From positions 200,535,120 to 200,599,119 of the forward strand of contig OZ005661.1 of assembly GCA_963930645.1 (NCBI GenBank): a stretch of DNA of 64,000 nucleotides. Reading direction: 5' to 3'. The DNA comes from Salticus scenicus. Lineage: Eukaryota > Arthropoda > Arachnida > Araneae > Salticidae. The notes beneath the pieces were generated by a model. It did no database searches. It saw only the letters and a program-made list of their open reading frames with translations, and was not told where the DNA came from. Each line of letters starts with the position of its first letter. Position 1 is the stretch's first letter. This document shows positions 12,230 through 23,084 of this stretch, in pieces. A program made the translations under genes and the position numbers.

Positions 12230-12960
12230 AAGAAAATAGGATTTGCATGCAATGTTTATAGTTAAGGAAAATAAAAGCTATTTTCGATTAATATGCAGCC
12301 AGCGTGCAACGTGGTATACTTATGAATGTAAACAGGGGTTATCCATTTCTTTAAAAGATAATATTTTTAAATTCGAAATAATCGTGAATAATAAAGGTTT
12401 AATAAAAGCATTATAAAAGTTTTTTGAAATCGTTATTGAAAAAATTATCAATATTCCAGTTTTACAAAGATTTCAAACAGTACCGAATACTTGGTATTCC
12501 GTGTTACATGAATCACTATCATGGGAAATAATTCAACTTCAATCGCCTGTTGCTAAAAATAAATGAATAAGAATCAAAGTGCAAACCCAACTTCCCTATT
12601 GGAAATGAAAATAGGTTTTTTACTCACTTTGCTGCGTTGTAACGTCCAGATAGACATCAGAAGATGGTGTTTGCTGTTCAAAATAGAAAAGTATCTCGAC
12701 GACAGTGTGTTAAAATTTATAATTCCTTTACTGTGTCCTTCTCAATGGATGTAAATAATTTAATAACATAAATTACTTATTTCGATGCGTATGGCTATTT
12801 CATCTTTTTTTAAGTTTTTTATTACCACTTGTGTGTTTATTCATAATCAATTCCAACTACCACTGATGATACTTGTTTTTTTTGCCCCATTCTTTAATGG
12901 CACATTTGCATGAAGTCCCACTTGTTTTAATAATTGGATTCTTGATAGTTTGTGAGTGAA
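12230..12960. other. intergenic, downstream of gene 1
   Basis: AT-rich sequence beyond the polyA signal of gene 1. The 63-codon plus-strand frame at 12,563-12,754 has no recognisable motif and was not accepted. Confidence 0.5.
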
Positions 12961-13008
12961 AACTAACTCAAGTTATTAAACGAAACAAATTCCAGTGAAA
13001 ATAACACA

Positions 13009-13014
13009 TTTATT
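13009..13014 (-). terminator. polyadenylation signal of gene 1
   Basis: AATAAA on the minus strand about 60 nt after the stop, followed by a T/G-rich stretch (atgtgttattttc), as expected for a cleavage site. Confidence 0.6.
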
Positions 13015-13074
13015 TAAGATATAAGTAAAACAGGTTGTTTATACTTCCACTCCAATTCTTTTTCTGGGATTCTT

Positions 13075-13118
13075 CTAAAGAAAAGTCGCCACCGGTTGAA
13101 TTACAGATTCCACTTCGT
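13075..13118 (-). CDS. gene 1 exon 4 (terminal coding exon)
   Basis: The acceptor gtatatttttttag leads into 44 nt ending at TAG (13,077-13,075). The segment ESVIQPVA is similar to RSVIYDRAA in the 44-nt exon of gene 2, and the two coding stretches are equally long. In gene 2 a donor site stands where gene 1 has its stop codon. Confidence 0.55.
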
Positions 13119-16100
13119 CTAAAAAAATATACAAACGTATTTATCTAAAAACAGCAAAAAGGGCAATTTTAATATGAAATTTTTATACATAAATAAACAT
13201 TTAAATAAATTTATTACACATAATAATTAAAGAAATTTATTACACATAAAATTACACATTATTACGCATAAAATTATTTAAATAAATTTATTACACATAT
13301 TAAATAAATTTATTACACATAAAGGAATTGTTGTTTAATGTCAGTATTGCCCATAGATAGTATCTTATATCCTACGTAAAGTGCTGCCATATCTGGCGGA
13401 TTTTTTAATCAATAATTATCAATAATTTTTACTTGTAACGATTGCCTGATCACTTTAAAGATTGACAGTGTTCTGTGTATAAAAAATATCACCTCTGAAA
13501 ATTACGTGTGATTATTGAATAAAAAATCCGCCAGATATGGCAGCACTGGTTACGTAATCCTATATATATATAGTAATTTAGGATAAGAGAATGAAATGGA
13601 AATGCTATAACAGAGATTTTTTTTGAGTGTATCATAAGTATTAATAAACGATATACTGGTTAATTTCATGCACTGTAAAAAAAAAAAAAAAAGTGACATT
13701 TAGACTACCTGTACTAGCAGCAGTTAGATTAGTATATACACTGGTTCTCATAACTATAAGCACACCCGTTTTTCTACATTAACTAAACACTCAACACTAT
13801 TATTAAAACAAATATATTTTTTATTAATTTGAATTTCATAAATAGACGATATTTATGAAGTTTTATCGTTTTTCTATCTTAAAACACTTTAAATACGGTC
13901 AAAAAAATTATTTTTCAGGTGTTCACAATTATAAAGACAGCTCGAATTTTAGTAATTTTTTTTCAGTTAGTTATTAATTAAATTAATATTTTATGGGGTC
14001 TCTTTTTAGGGTGAAACAGTCAGACATTCTCTCTGGTATATATATATTTATATCTAATATTCAGGTTTCAATACCATTTCATACAGCATAGATGATATTC
14101 TGAATACATTTAAACTATTTAAAATTGCTTTCCACTTGCATGCATTTTACTAATATAATAAGTTAAGGTTTTTAAACTTTTAGGCCACGAGGAAGGCAAT
14201 AATATAGAAGTTTCTTTCTTCAAACTATTTCCTATTGCTCTAGAAGTAGAGAAAAAATGTAAGTATTGTTGAAAAAAAATCCCCCCCCCCCTTTCGTTCC
14301 CACTCTTCTCTAAAATCTAACAAAATCTGGGAATTACACGTTTAAAAATTTGCGGATATTCTCTTGATGTTCATAATAACACTGGTCTACAGTGGTTCGA
14401 TAACAACGGTGAAATTATTATTTTTATTATTAATTCCAATTTTTATTTAACTATCTGCAAGTAAAAAGGTACCAACACGTCAGATTCTTCTGTTAGAGTA
14501 TCCGAAAATTGCAATTTTCACGATTTTTTATCATTTTCACAGCATCTCAGGTGGTAACCCCTACTGCTGGCAACCAAGAGTCATGGCAACTCAGAGTCCC
14601 GGCAACCATGTTTGTTCCGTTGTTTTGTTTAAGTATCAGAAATTAGCAAATTTCACTATTTTTTTTATAATTTTTACAATACAGTCGACGGCAAAAGTAT
14701 CCGAGCACTAGCCAATAATTCCGATGTCAAAAAAGTACATTTAGTACTATTTTGTTAAATAAATCCTTGTCGAATCATGTTCTTAGACTGACTAAGAACA
14801 TGACTCGACAAAGATTTATTTGACAAAGCAGTATTAAATGTACTTTTTTAGACAGGGATTATCGCTAGCGACCAGATACTTTTGCTAACTACTGTATCAC
14901 ACATGGTAACTTTTCATGCTATCAACCCTGCCTCATGTCCATCCTCGCTGCCGGCAACCCTAATTGGCAATCCTGTATTCGTATCATATATATATATATA
15001 TATATTTCTGGTATTCTAGTTAACAGATATTCTTTGTTAAGTATGATTGTGCTGTTTTATAGTTAACGTTTCATGTTCAAAATAGCAAGTTTTCAATGTA
15101 GAACTTGTAAAATTGTACACCGATAAGTTTTGTGCATTTGTGAACTATTCGTATTAAAATCACAAGATAGACATTTAACACAAGACGTAAAAAAGCCTAT
15201 TTTTTGTATTTTGGTTTTAAAATAACAAATAATAACAATTCAATCATTTTGTGTATTTTCCGTGTTTTTATGTTCTACTTAGTCTACAATATGTATATTA
15301 CCGCCATCTTAACAGTATTCCATGCAAAATTAATAATATTGATAGTAATAATGCATGTCTTCTAAAGGCTTTTGTACATTGCTTCCAGTTCAGATTAATT
15401 AATCATAACAATAAAACTGTACGTGTTACAGATTTTTCACTATTATTTTTTAATTCTGCACTACAAAATTAGTTGAAAATAGTTAATTTCATTTCTGTTA
15501 CCCCCCCCCCTTTTTTTTTTAGTGCTAGAGGCCTATTTCAGTCGGTACAGTTGTCGAATTTTTATAATACACTCTTAATAGTGCTAAGGGCCTATTTCAG
15601 TCGGTTTATTGAATGGGGATTTATTGAATGAAGTCCCCCCAAGGCATAACTTTGACATGAGTCCCCCCCAAGGTACCCCTATTTCAGTCGGTACAGCGTT
15701 GTCGAATTTTTATAATACACTCTTAATAGTGCTAAGGGCCTATTTCAGTCGGTTTATTGAATCGGGATTTATTGAATGAAGTCCCCCCAAGGCACAACTT
15801 TGACATGAGTCCCCCCCAGGCCCAACTTTGACATGAGTCCCCCCCCAGGCCCAACTTTGACATGAGTCCCCCCCAAGGCCCAACTTTGACATGAGTCCCC
15901 CCAGGCCCAACTTTGACATGAGTCCCCCCAAGGCCCAACTTTGACATGAGTCCACCCCAAGGTACAACTTTGACATGAGTCCCCCCCCCCCAAAAAAAAA
16001 AGGGAAAAAATGTTGTTTTGCGGCTATCCAGAACAGCTGCCCAGAGCACCATATATCCACCTTTAAAATGCCCAGTTCATGCCCCATTTGGTTAACCAAG

Positions 16101-19100
16101 GATAAAATGTTTTTCATCCGATAGTGGACCACCTTCCAATGTGCCTAAAAGTACAAATTAGATTTAATACTTAGATTTGTTTTAGTTAAATTTATAGATA
16201 CAAATATAATGTAAAGCTTTAATATACCATAGTAATAACTATCTTAAAAAATTACAAAATAAATAAAAATAACAATAAATTTCTAAAAAGAATAAATATT
16301 TGAATAGTAATATAATAATTAGTAATATCTAAATTTATTAATTATTTGAATTATAATGCATTAATAAATGAAAAAAACATTTAATTTAATAAATAGTAGA
16401 AATAATTTATCATTATTGTTGTTTTTAGAGATCACATACATGTGAGAAGTAAAAGAAGTAGCTTAATATATCTTAGTTCATCTTATCCTATAAATATAAT
16501 GTAAATTAATTATATCTCAAAATATTTAAAACAATATTAAATATATGAATAGTAGCATAATATTTATTAATATCTGAATAAAAAAATATTGATTTATATA
16601 ATATTAATAAAAGAATAAAAAACAACTATTTTAACTTAATAAATTTTCTTACTGAGATTTGATTTCTTATTTGTTTATTTTATTTTAATTTTGTTTATTT
16701 TATTTCATGGAAATGCTTGAATTATGTTATTTAAACTAGAATAGTATAGGAAACTAATTTTAGAGAAATAAAAAAAAGTAATTTATATTAATATAATATA
16801 AACAAAAGAGGCTGGTCCACTGTACAAGGGCACGGTGGTCCACTTTGCGAGTGCTCATATTTTATTTTTTCATTGATAATGTATTGGAAATAATGTTATA
16901 TAAAAATTAAGACATGTCAAGAATGGCTTAGAAATTGTTTGCTATTTTTTTGAAGTACATTGCTTAAAAAACATTGAAAAAAACATTAAAAAAAAATTAA
17001 GAATGTAAAAATGGTGCAGTGAGCCCCTGTCTCCTCTATATATATTATATGAATAGATAGAAAGATAAAGTTATTTAATTTTATATGTATATATATGCAT
17101 AAGTATACCAGATGCCCTACAAATCTGAGGACATTTAAAAAATTTCTGAAAAATGAAGAAATTGGTGGAATTGAATGCTCTAGACATTATTAACCACCCG
17201 GTATATGTACATATACTAATGTTTGCGGAAACTGTAATATCATAAAGGAAGTGTCAAAAATTAATGAAATTCAATGCACAAGCGGCTGGTGTTGGTACAA
17301 ATAAATGGTTAAATTTTCATGGCAAAAAATAAATAAATAAGTAAAATGATAACAAGCGTCCGAAATCTGTATTTTGTGTAACCAATACGCACTGTAATAA
17401 GATGGCATAGAGTTAAACAGATACTGAATGTCTGCCTGGAGATGAGTATTTCATACTATTTGTATGCATACTCAAAGTTCATCCATAGATGCTGCAAGAC
17501 GTTAATTTTACGAACGAATAACCGACAAGCGAAATCCTAAACATGTTCAATAGATGACATATCCGACAAATAAACAGATCAAGGAAAGCCGTATGTTTTC
17601 TGCAGAAAAGAAATCTTGTACATTCCTTGCAATATGTGGTCAGACATTATCCTGTCGAAAGAAAGCTCCAGGTATGTCCTGAAAGAAGGGGACGACTTCG
17701 GGCTACAGCATGTTATCAATGTACTTTATGGTATTAAGATTACCTATAACTCGCAGTAGCTGAGATCGTCCATGATATGCAGTCGCACCCTGGATATAAC
17801 TCCATATGTTCACCCACTATGGCATTCGATAGCGCACTGCGGAAGGCAGCAGCACCATCATAGCGTCTAACACATATACAGCCATTACCCTACCACAAAC
17901 TAAAGTGGGATTTGTCAGAAAGTACCGCTTGTTTTCAATATGCATGCAAATCTCTACGTCCATGAGCCGTTTGCAGCCACAGGCATCGATGGTTTTGCGT
18001 TAGAATGATCCTTTAAAAAAGATATTTTGAAAGCAGCTCACTGTGCAGCAGATGTCGACGAATGGATGAAGCAGACATTGGTGCACCTGTAGAAGTGGAC
18101 CAAAGAGCTGCCAACTGTTTGGATGAAGCTGTACGGTCCGTCAGCGCCATGTGGATCAGATGCCTATCATCGAACGATCAACTGCTCTTCCGGCTTTAGC
18201 ATCCGGATTTCCGAGCTGTCTGATTCTCGTTGGACGACTGCGTCCACTCACATCTCTGTGTTGCTGTCACGTAGCACAAAGCCAGTATTTCACGATAGGA
18301 AAATCTCTTTATGAATGCCAAGGATTTTCCCTGTTCAAATTGCGTAAGTTGTTGAAATATTACCTTATTTTGTAGAAAGGGCTATGTTACGTCTCACGTA
18401 ACGTTTACAATTATTAGATAACCAAAGACTATTTTCCCAATAGACTATTACCCCGCTACAGCCCTCTATTTATAGGGTTTCAACAGCAGTTCAAATTTCG
18501 ATGCTCAACCCACGCCTGCTTAAGGACTCTGAAATGTCATCAAGAATAATCATTTGCTTAATACACTATAATTTGCATTTCATTTCAATTTAGTCGCAAC
18601 TTCCCTTCATAGTGTTTCAGTTTTCACAACCATGATTGTATATAAAGAAATATTCAATCGTTATTATTTTCAGGTATCAATAAGTGAATTGAATTATCTA
18701 TTTTAAAAAATAGTTTCATGCTACTTACCTCCGGAAGGATCTGGGCCTAAGATATCTGAAAATAGACATTTTGCATGAATATATAATTTTCTTTAATAGC
18801 CTACAAATATTCAACAATGAAATAGTAATCATACTTTAGCAAATCAGTATTAGGATTTTATTCATAATATATTTTAATTTTTTATAAACTCACATTAAAT
18901 GTTTTACTTTTATTTTTGGGTCATAAAATACAAAATGTTTTAATGAGTGGTTTCGCAACTATTCATTAGCCACGCGTAATATATCCGATATACTTAAAAA
19001 TTTTTTGAAGGTAGTTTAGCAAAGAATGTCATTCAGAAAAAAAATCACATTACATCGTGATTACTGTTATATATTAAAATATTATAGATAATTCATGATG

Positions 19101-22069
19101 CATTATGTTTGGTAGAATTAAGGGAGAATGATGGTATTTGCAAAGACTTATGTAACTCCTTTTTAAATGATTAGTATTAACAGAATTCTATATCTCTCCG
19201 TGTTATATTTTGCTTTTTAAATTTTTTGTTAGGTTAATTCCTATTTTGATAATAATCAGAATTTTTTTTTTTTTTTTAAGGACTGTTCAGATCATAGTAA
19301 TTAAATTTCCTGAATTCTAAGAAGTCAACAGTTACGCTAGAAGCGCACAGTGATGGACATTGAAATGCAGTGTGGTTGGAATATTTTATGTAAATGTTAG
19401 AACGTAGCGAAAGAAATAGTGGTTGTTGGAAAAGGAATAAATAAAACAACTCTTCTTCTGAGTCAACTGAATGGAAGATTATTAGCAATACCTGTGACAT
19501 TTTTGCAGTTATTATTACAACTCTTACTATACTAATAAATTTAATGTAATTATATTTCTTTATGGATGCTTTCACAATTGTAAAATTTCAAAACTAATTT
19601 CAACTTTTATGTATTTGGTCATGTACTAAAATTTATTTTAGTACATGGACGATTATACCCTGGACAATATATTTAACGCCCCAGCCCCATCGTTCCCGCT
19701 CTTCGATGTCTTTTTCTAGTCAACTTTATCCTTTTATTACTTCCGGTGTGAGCCCCCCCCCTTTTTTTTTTTTTTTACACTCTTGACATTGTGAGTTTTT
19801 TTAGTTTTCGTCCCATGCTATTTCTATGGGTTTGTAGCTTTTTTCTCCTCTTTTTCTACATACTAATGTGCGGTGTGTAAAAAAAAAAAAAGGCTCACAC
19901 CGGAAGTAATAAAAGGACAAAATTGACTACAAAAAGACATCGAAGAGCGGGAACGAGGGGGGGCTGGGGCGTTAACTATATCGTCCAAGGTTAATACGTC
20001 TCGCCTGTAGGGCGGGACCACTGCACTTTAAAATGTTGTTTAAAAAAAAATTCACACCGGAAGTAATAAAAGGACAAAATTGACTAGAAAAAGACATCGA
20101 CGGGCGGGCTGGGGCATTAAATATATCGTCCAGGGTTAATACGACTCGCCTAGCATAAGACTCGGCGGTGGTGGGGGTGGATTGGCGGGAACCAGCGCAT
20201 TTTAAAATGTTGAAAACGAGGGGAAAAAAGCTAAAAACCCATGGAAATAGCATGGGATAAAAATAAATTTCCTTATAAGGAAAATAATACTTACAACTAC
20301 TAAAGTCGGTCCCATCTTCAGGAAAGCAATTAACAAAGAGGTGATCTAAAAGAAAAAGAATAGTAAGTAAATAAATTTCAGCTTGGGGTTCTCGTGTACG
20401 TATCTCAGTACGTTGAGCTAATAAATTATGAAAATGAAATCCCGTTAACGATTGGACAGTTAATTTGTTTTTACTAAAATTGATATTATTTTACAACATA
20501 TTTAATATTTTTTTAAATTCTGATTGCAGTATGTTGCATCTAATTTAATACGACTAGTTTCATAAAAAATAGCTTTTCATTTTTTATAATATCTTGCATG
20601 TTATAGTAAAAAAAAAAAAAAAAAAAAAAAGGGAAATTTTTTTAGAAATATTTATATTTCCATTGGTATAAATTAGTCTCATACAAATAAGTTCAGACAA
20701 TTAAATAAAAGCTTATTATTACATGCTACAACTAGAACGCTATTTCAAGTATTGCCTGCAATAGAGTTTATCAGAATTTTTTTTTTCATCACAGGGTCAT
20801 CAGAATTTTTTTCTTTAATTTTTTACTGATCTCTTTTATATTGTCGGAGCAAAACATTCGACTAATATATGAAGTATAATATCTGTACTGATGACTATAA
20901 AGGATTTAAATCCAAAAATGTCGATTTTCAGTTTGTACACAGTCAGACTCAGAAAAAAATTCTCTATCGATTGGTATAAAGGATTTAAATCCATGTCATT
21001 TAGTCTTTGAGAAAATCCATTGGTAAAAAAAGATTAAAGTCAGAAATTTAGCATTAATCTTTGGTATAAAATATGTAATTCAATTTTTTCCTTTGTTAAA
21101 TGAAGGTTGACAATCACTGAATGGTATAAAGGCTATAAATCAACATATTTTCCTAATCGATTCTTCTGATTAGTTTTTAGTTAGTTTAACTTTATTTTTC
21201 GTCTCCTGAAAAATCAAAAATATGGTCTTAAATCCTTTATACGTATCAGTACAGATATGTTCTCTGTACTCCTGAAGTTTCAAGATATTTTGTCAAGAAC
21301 TTTTTGTATTACTTTTAAAATCACCTGAAACAAAAAGTATCAGGTCATTTAATAAAAGGCAGTATATATATATATACTATATATAAGGACAATTTTTCAT
21401 CTCAATTTTATCAGCATTATTTTCTGTTGGAGAGAATAAAAAAATGAACAAACGTAAACATAGTACCTGAAGCCTTTGTTTTCCGAATATACCAATGTTT
21501 TTTCAATATTTAAAAATAAAATTTTCTATATCACTTATATTTTCAATATATTTAATAACTAGTTGATGAGTATTCTTTAAACAGTAGATATTATAATCCT
21601 TAATAGTTAATAAATAAGTTTGATTTAAAATATTAAAAAAGTGTTTTGTTCGTGTTATGATAACAGCTACTGCATGCTATAGTAACATAAATATAAGGTA
21701 TACGTAGAAATTTTCTTATCAGTAATGAGTTATGCAAATAGGGAGTTGAGAGTCTTGGACAGCTAGATTTTACTCGGACGTATTTTTCCCCTACAACTTA
21801 TGTAAATCTAAAGAAAAATCTGCATATATGATTACAGATTCCCATAAAATATTGTAAATAAATTGGTGAGGCATGACAGGTGAGTACTTATTTGAGAAGA
21901 GTTTTAATATCTCTACGTATCACAAAACACGGAGAAGTGGAAATAGAGAAAGTGAAATAAAATTGAGTGTAAATGCTACTAAGCCAAGCAAGGGGAATAA
22001 AGAAAACCACTCACCACTGATGTAACTGAATAAAACCAAGACAGCAACGATATAAGAAACTAGCTTCAT
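13075..22069 (-). CDS. gene 1: putative secreted small peptide from micro-exons
   Basis: Reconstructed from splice signals as join(22069..22015, 20345..20295, 18755..18729, 13118..13075), giving 58 codons plus stop. Exon 1 is a classical signal peptide (MKLV start, hydrophobic core, ending YIS). The first three exons all end in phase 1 and every exon enters in an open frame, which random pairing of splice sites would rarely give. Exon 2 adds an acidic segment with one cysteine (LFVNCFPEDG), exon 3 a 9-residue segment (YILGPDPSG), and exon 4 the last 14 residues. Acceptors are good (tttttcttttag, tctattttcag, atttttttag) and donors are gtgagt or gtaagt. A TATA-like box and AATAAA frame the gene. 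Introns of about 1.7, 1.5 and 5.6 kb hold mobile elements. With only one cysteine it does not look like a knottin. I recognise no family; secretion is inferred from the signal peptide. Gene 2 is a diverged paralogue. Confidence 0.55.
13372..13558. mobile_element. hAT-type MITE with 8-bp target duplication
   Basis: AGTGCTGCCATATCTGGCGG at the left is mirrored by CCGCCAGATATGGCAGCACT at the right. The flanks CTACGTAA (13,372-13,379) and TTACGTAA (13,551-13,558) form an 8-bp duplication with one mismatch, typical of hAT. The right terminus reads CTGG, implying a CCAG-type or CAG-type end that has mutated at the left. It lies in the last intron of gene 1. Confidence 0.75.
13560..14680. other. gene 1 intron 3: AT-rich, no gene
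   Basis: Simple runs (poly(A) near 13,680 and poly(C) near 14,280) and no recognisable coding or transposon sequence. Confidence 0.5.
14680..14896. mobile_element. diverged Tc1/mariner-type MITE
   Basis: TACAGTCGACGGCAAAAGTATCC at the left and AGATACTTTTGCTAACTACTGTA at the right, with a shared centre ('aaatccttgtcgaatcatgt') also present in the 10.36-kb element. Arms are more mismatched than in that copy, so this insertion is older. Confidence 0.75.
15515..15995. repeat. C-rich minisatellite with flanking duplication
   Basis: Units of about 27-29 bp (CCCCCCAAGGCCCAACTTTGACATGAGT with variants) are repeated eight or nine times from about 15,780 to 15,990. Before them a block of about 130 bp ('gtgctaagggcctatttcag', 'tcgaatttttataatacac', 'tttattgaatgaagtccccc') is present twice. 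Minus-strand frames rich in GGLMSKLG come only from the repeat unit. Confidence 0.85.
16123..16844. mobile_element. possible non-autonomous TIR element
   Basis: AGTGGACCACC at 16,123-16,133 is mirrored by GGTGGTCCACT at 16,834-16,844, with AT-rich, non-coding sequence between. Only about 11 bp of the termini match exactly, and no clear target duplication was found. Confidence 0.35.
17330..18340 (-). pseudogene. Tc1-like transposase relic
   Basis: The minus strand, read across several frameshifts and stops, shows Tc1-family landmarks in order: the DNA-binding end (TASSKQLAALW, SASSIRRHL), the second catalytic block (LSDKSHFSLW, with Lys where Glu is usual), RVRRY-like VRRYDGAAAF, GYHGRS-type ISWTISATASY, and the third block (FDRI/SDHI, decayed, then MSSIEHV). 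It once moved by DDE cut-and-paste chemistry. It lies in intron 3 of gene 1. Two short plus-strand frames at 18,123-18,375 are its antisense shadow. Confidence 0.75.
18729..18755 (-). CDS. gene 1 exon 3 (27-nt micro-exon)
   Basis: Bounded by tctattttcag and gtaagta, encoding nine residues when joined in phase 1 (Tyr formed across the junction). The 27-nt exon of gene 2 (45,993-46,019) has the same length, phase, first two bases and flanking splice sequence, which argues that both are real and homologous. Confidence 0.6.
19650..20265. repeat. inverted and direct repeat cluster in gene 1 intron 2
   Basis: The block 'cacaccggaagtaataaaa' plus 'gactagaaaaagacatcga' occurs at about 19,905 and 20,055 in direct order, and inverted at 19,690-19,750. 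'catgctatttctatgggttt' near 19,815 is also inverted near 20,235. The outer limits are bounded by 'atatcgtccagggttaat' variants. The stretch could fold into a large hairpin. No coding sequence was recognised. Confidence 0.65.
20295..20345 (-). CDS. gene 1 exon 2 (51 nt)
   Basis: The acceptor tattctttttcttttag is strong and the donor is gtaagt. In phase 1 the exon is open and encodes 17 residues with one Cys, a Pro-Glu-Asp-Gly segment and a Ser-rich end. A second AG at 20,316 would give a 21-nt version in the same frame, so alternative acceptor use would delete ten residues without a frameshift. Confidence 0.6.
20879..21258. mobile_element. MITE with internal tandem units in gene 1 intron 1
   Basis: ATATCTGTACTGATGACTAT at the left is mirrored by the inverted ATACGTATCAGTACAGATAT at the right. 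Inside, 'ggtataaaggatttaaatc' variants repeat about every 50-60 bp. Its end motif is not found elsewhere in the window. Confidence 0.6.
21260..22010. other. gene 1 intron 1, promoter-proximal part
   Basis: AT-rich with no additional exon that has both splice sites and an open phase-1 frame. Confidence 0.5.
22015..22069 (-). CDS. gene 1 exon 1 (signal peptide)
   Basis: ATG at 22,069, 18 codons plus one base, then GTGAGT. It encodes a basic residue at position 3 followed by a long apolar run and Ser, with no in-frame ATG closer upstream. Length, phase and start are identical to exon 1 of gene 2 at 36,702. Confidence 0.65.
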
Positions 22070-22142
22070 GTTCAAAGCTTCGAGGATCCTCTGACAGATT
22101 CAAGATTTTTTTGTTATGTGTTCAAGAATACCTGGAATGTCT

Positions 22143-22150
22143 ATTATATA
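22143..22150 (-). promoter_or_regulatory. TATA-like box of gene 1
   Basis: TATATAAT on the minus strand lies about 75 bp before the ATG, leaving room for a start site near 22,120 and a 5-prime leader of about 50 nt. A CRE-like TGACGTAA is 12 bp further upstream (22,169-22,162). Function is inferred from position only. Confidence 0.4.
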
Positions 22151-22169
22151 TGGTATATAGCTTACGTCA

Positions 22170-23080
22170 CATGCGTTTGAGGTATGTTTCACTTTGCATT
22201 AGAAAACGGAAAGTCACCGGCTATCTTTGAGAAAAAATCGACGACGTAATCTAGCAGATGAATTCCAACTGCATATGGAAAAGGTTGCAGCGTGAGATCC
22301 GTATCACACTTTCTTAGTATCATTCTTCCAAATTGTAATTGTTTTACAGTTTAAACAACAACATCACTCATGACAATGCTAAAAAAATTCACGCGTTTTT
22401 TCCTTCCCAATCATTCCGCCATTTCCAATTATTCGCGGAACGTTTCTGACATCTTCGGAGGTTTTTTAGATTTCCATTTATTAAAATGTTATTGTGAATA
22501 GATCTAATCTCTGATTTTTAAAGAACATACGCTGAAACGCTTCGTGTATCCTTAAAAAATATCAATGCAAATACAGATACATGATATCACTACACATATT
22601 AGGCTTCTTTGGCAATGAAATCTGTTGAGTAAACATAAAATTTATAAAGATATATTCCTTAGTATTTGAAATGTAAGTCTGAACTTATTTTAGTATATAT
22701 TTATATTGTTTACATTTCCGAATATTAGAATAATAATAATAATAAAAACACTCTAAAACAAATAAAGGAATAAGAATAGCCACCAAAAAAAGTATAGCTA
22801 ACTCCCAGACAATAAAAATTGTTTCTTATGCTTTATTACCATATCTGACTTTATAAAATGTCATTGCAAAATACTGATTTTAGCGTTTTTTTTTTTTTTA
22901 ATATACTCTATAAAAAAAAAATTAATTAAAATAAATTGATAATGTATAATCTATAAGTTAATTTATTGAATTTTTTTCATAATAATAAATCGGAAATAAT
23001 TTTAATATTTTTTTTATTTAAAATTATCAAGTAATTTAAAAATAATATGTGTCTCTTACGTGACTTACTTTTACCCTGGA
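22170..23080. other. upstream region of gene 1
   Basis: AT-rich and non-repetitive as far as can be read; no gene. It separates gene 1 from the next family R repeat. Confidence 0.5.
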
Positions 23081-23084
23081 ATTT

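Noticed and set aside
15732..16132. Overlapping minus-strand frames of up to 130 codons
   Set aside because: They are translations of the C-rich minisatellite (GGLMSKLG repeats) in all three frames; no independent coding signal.
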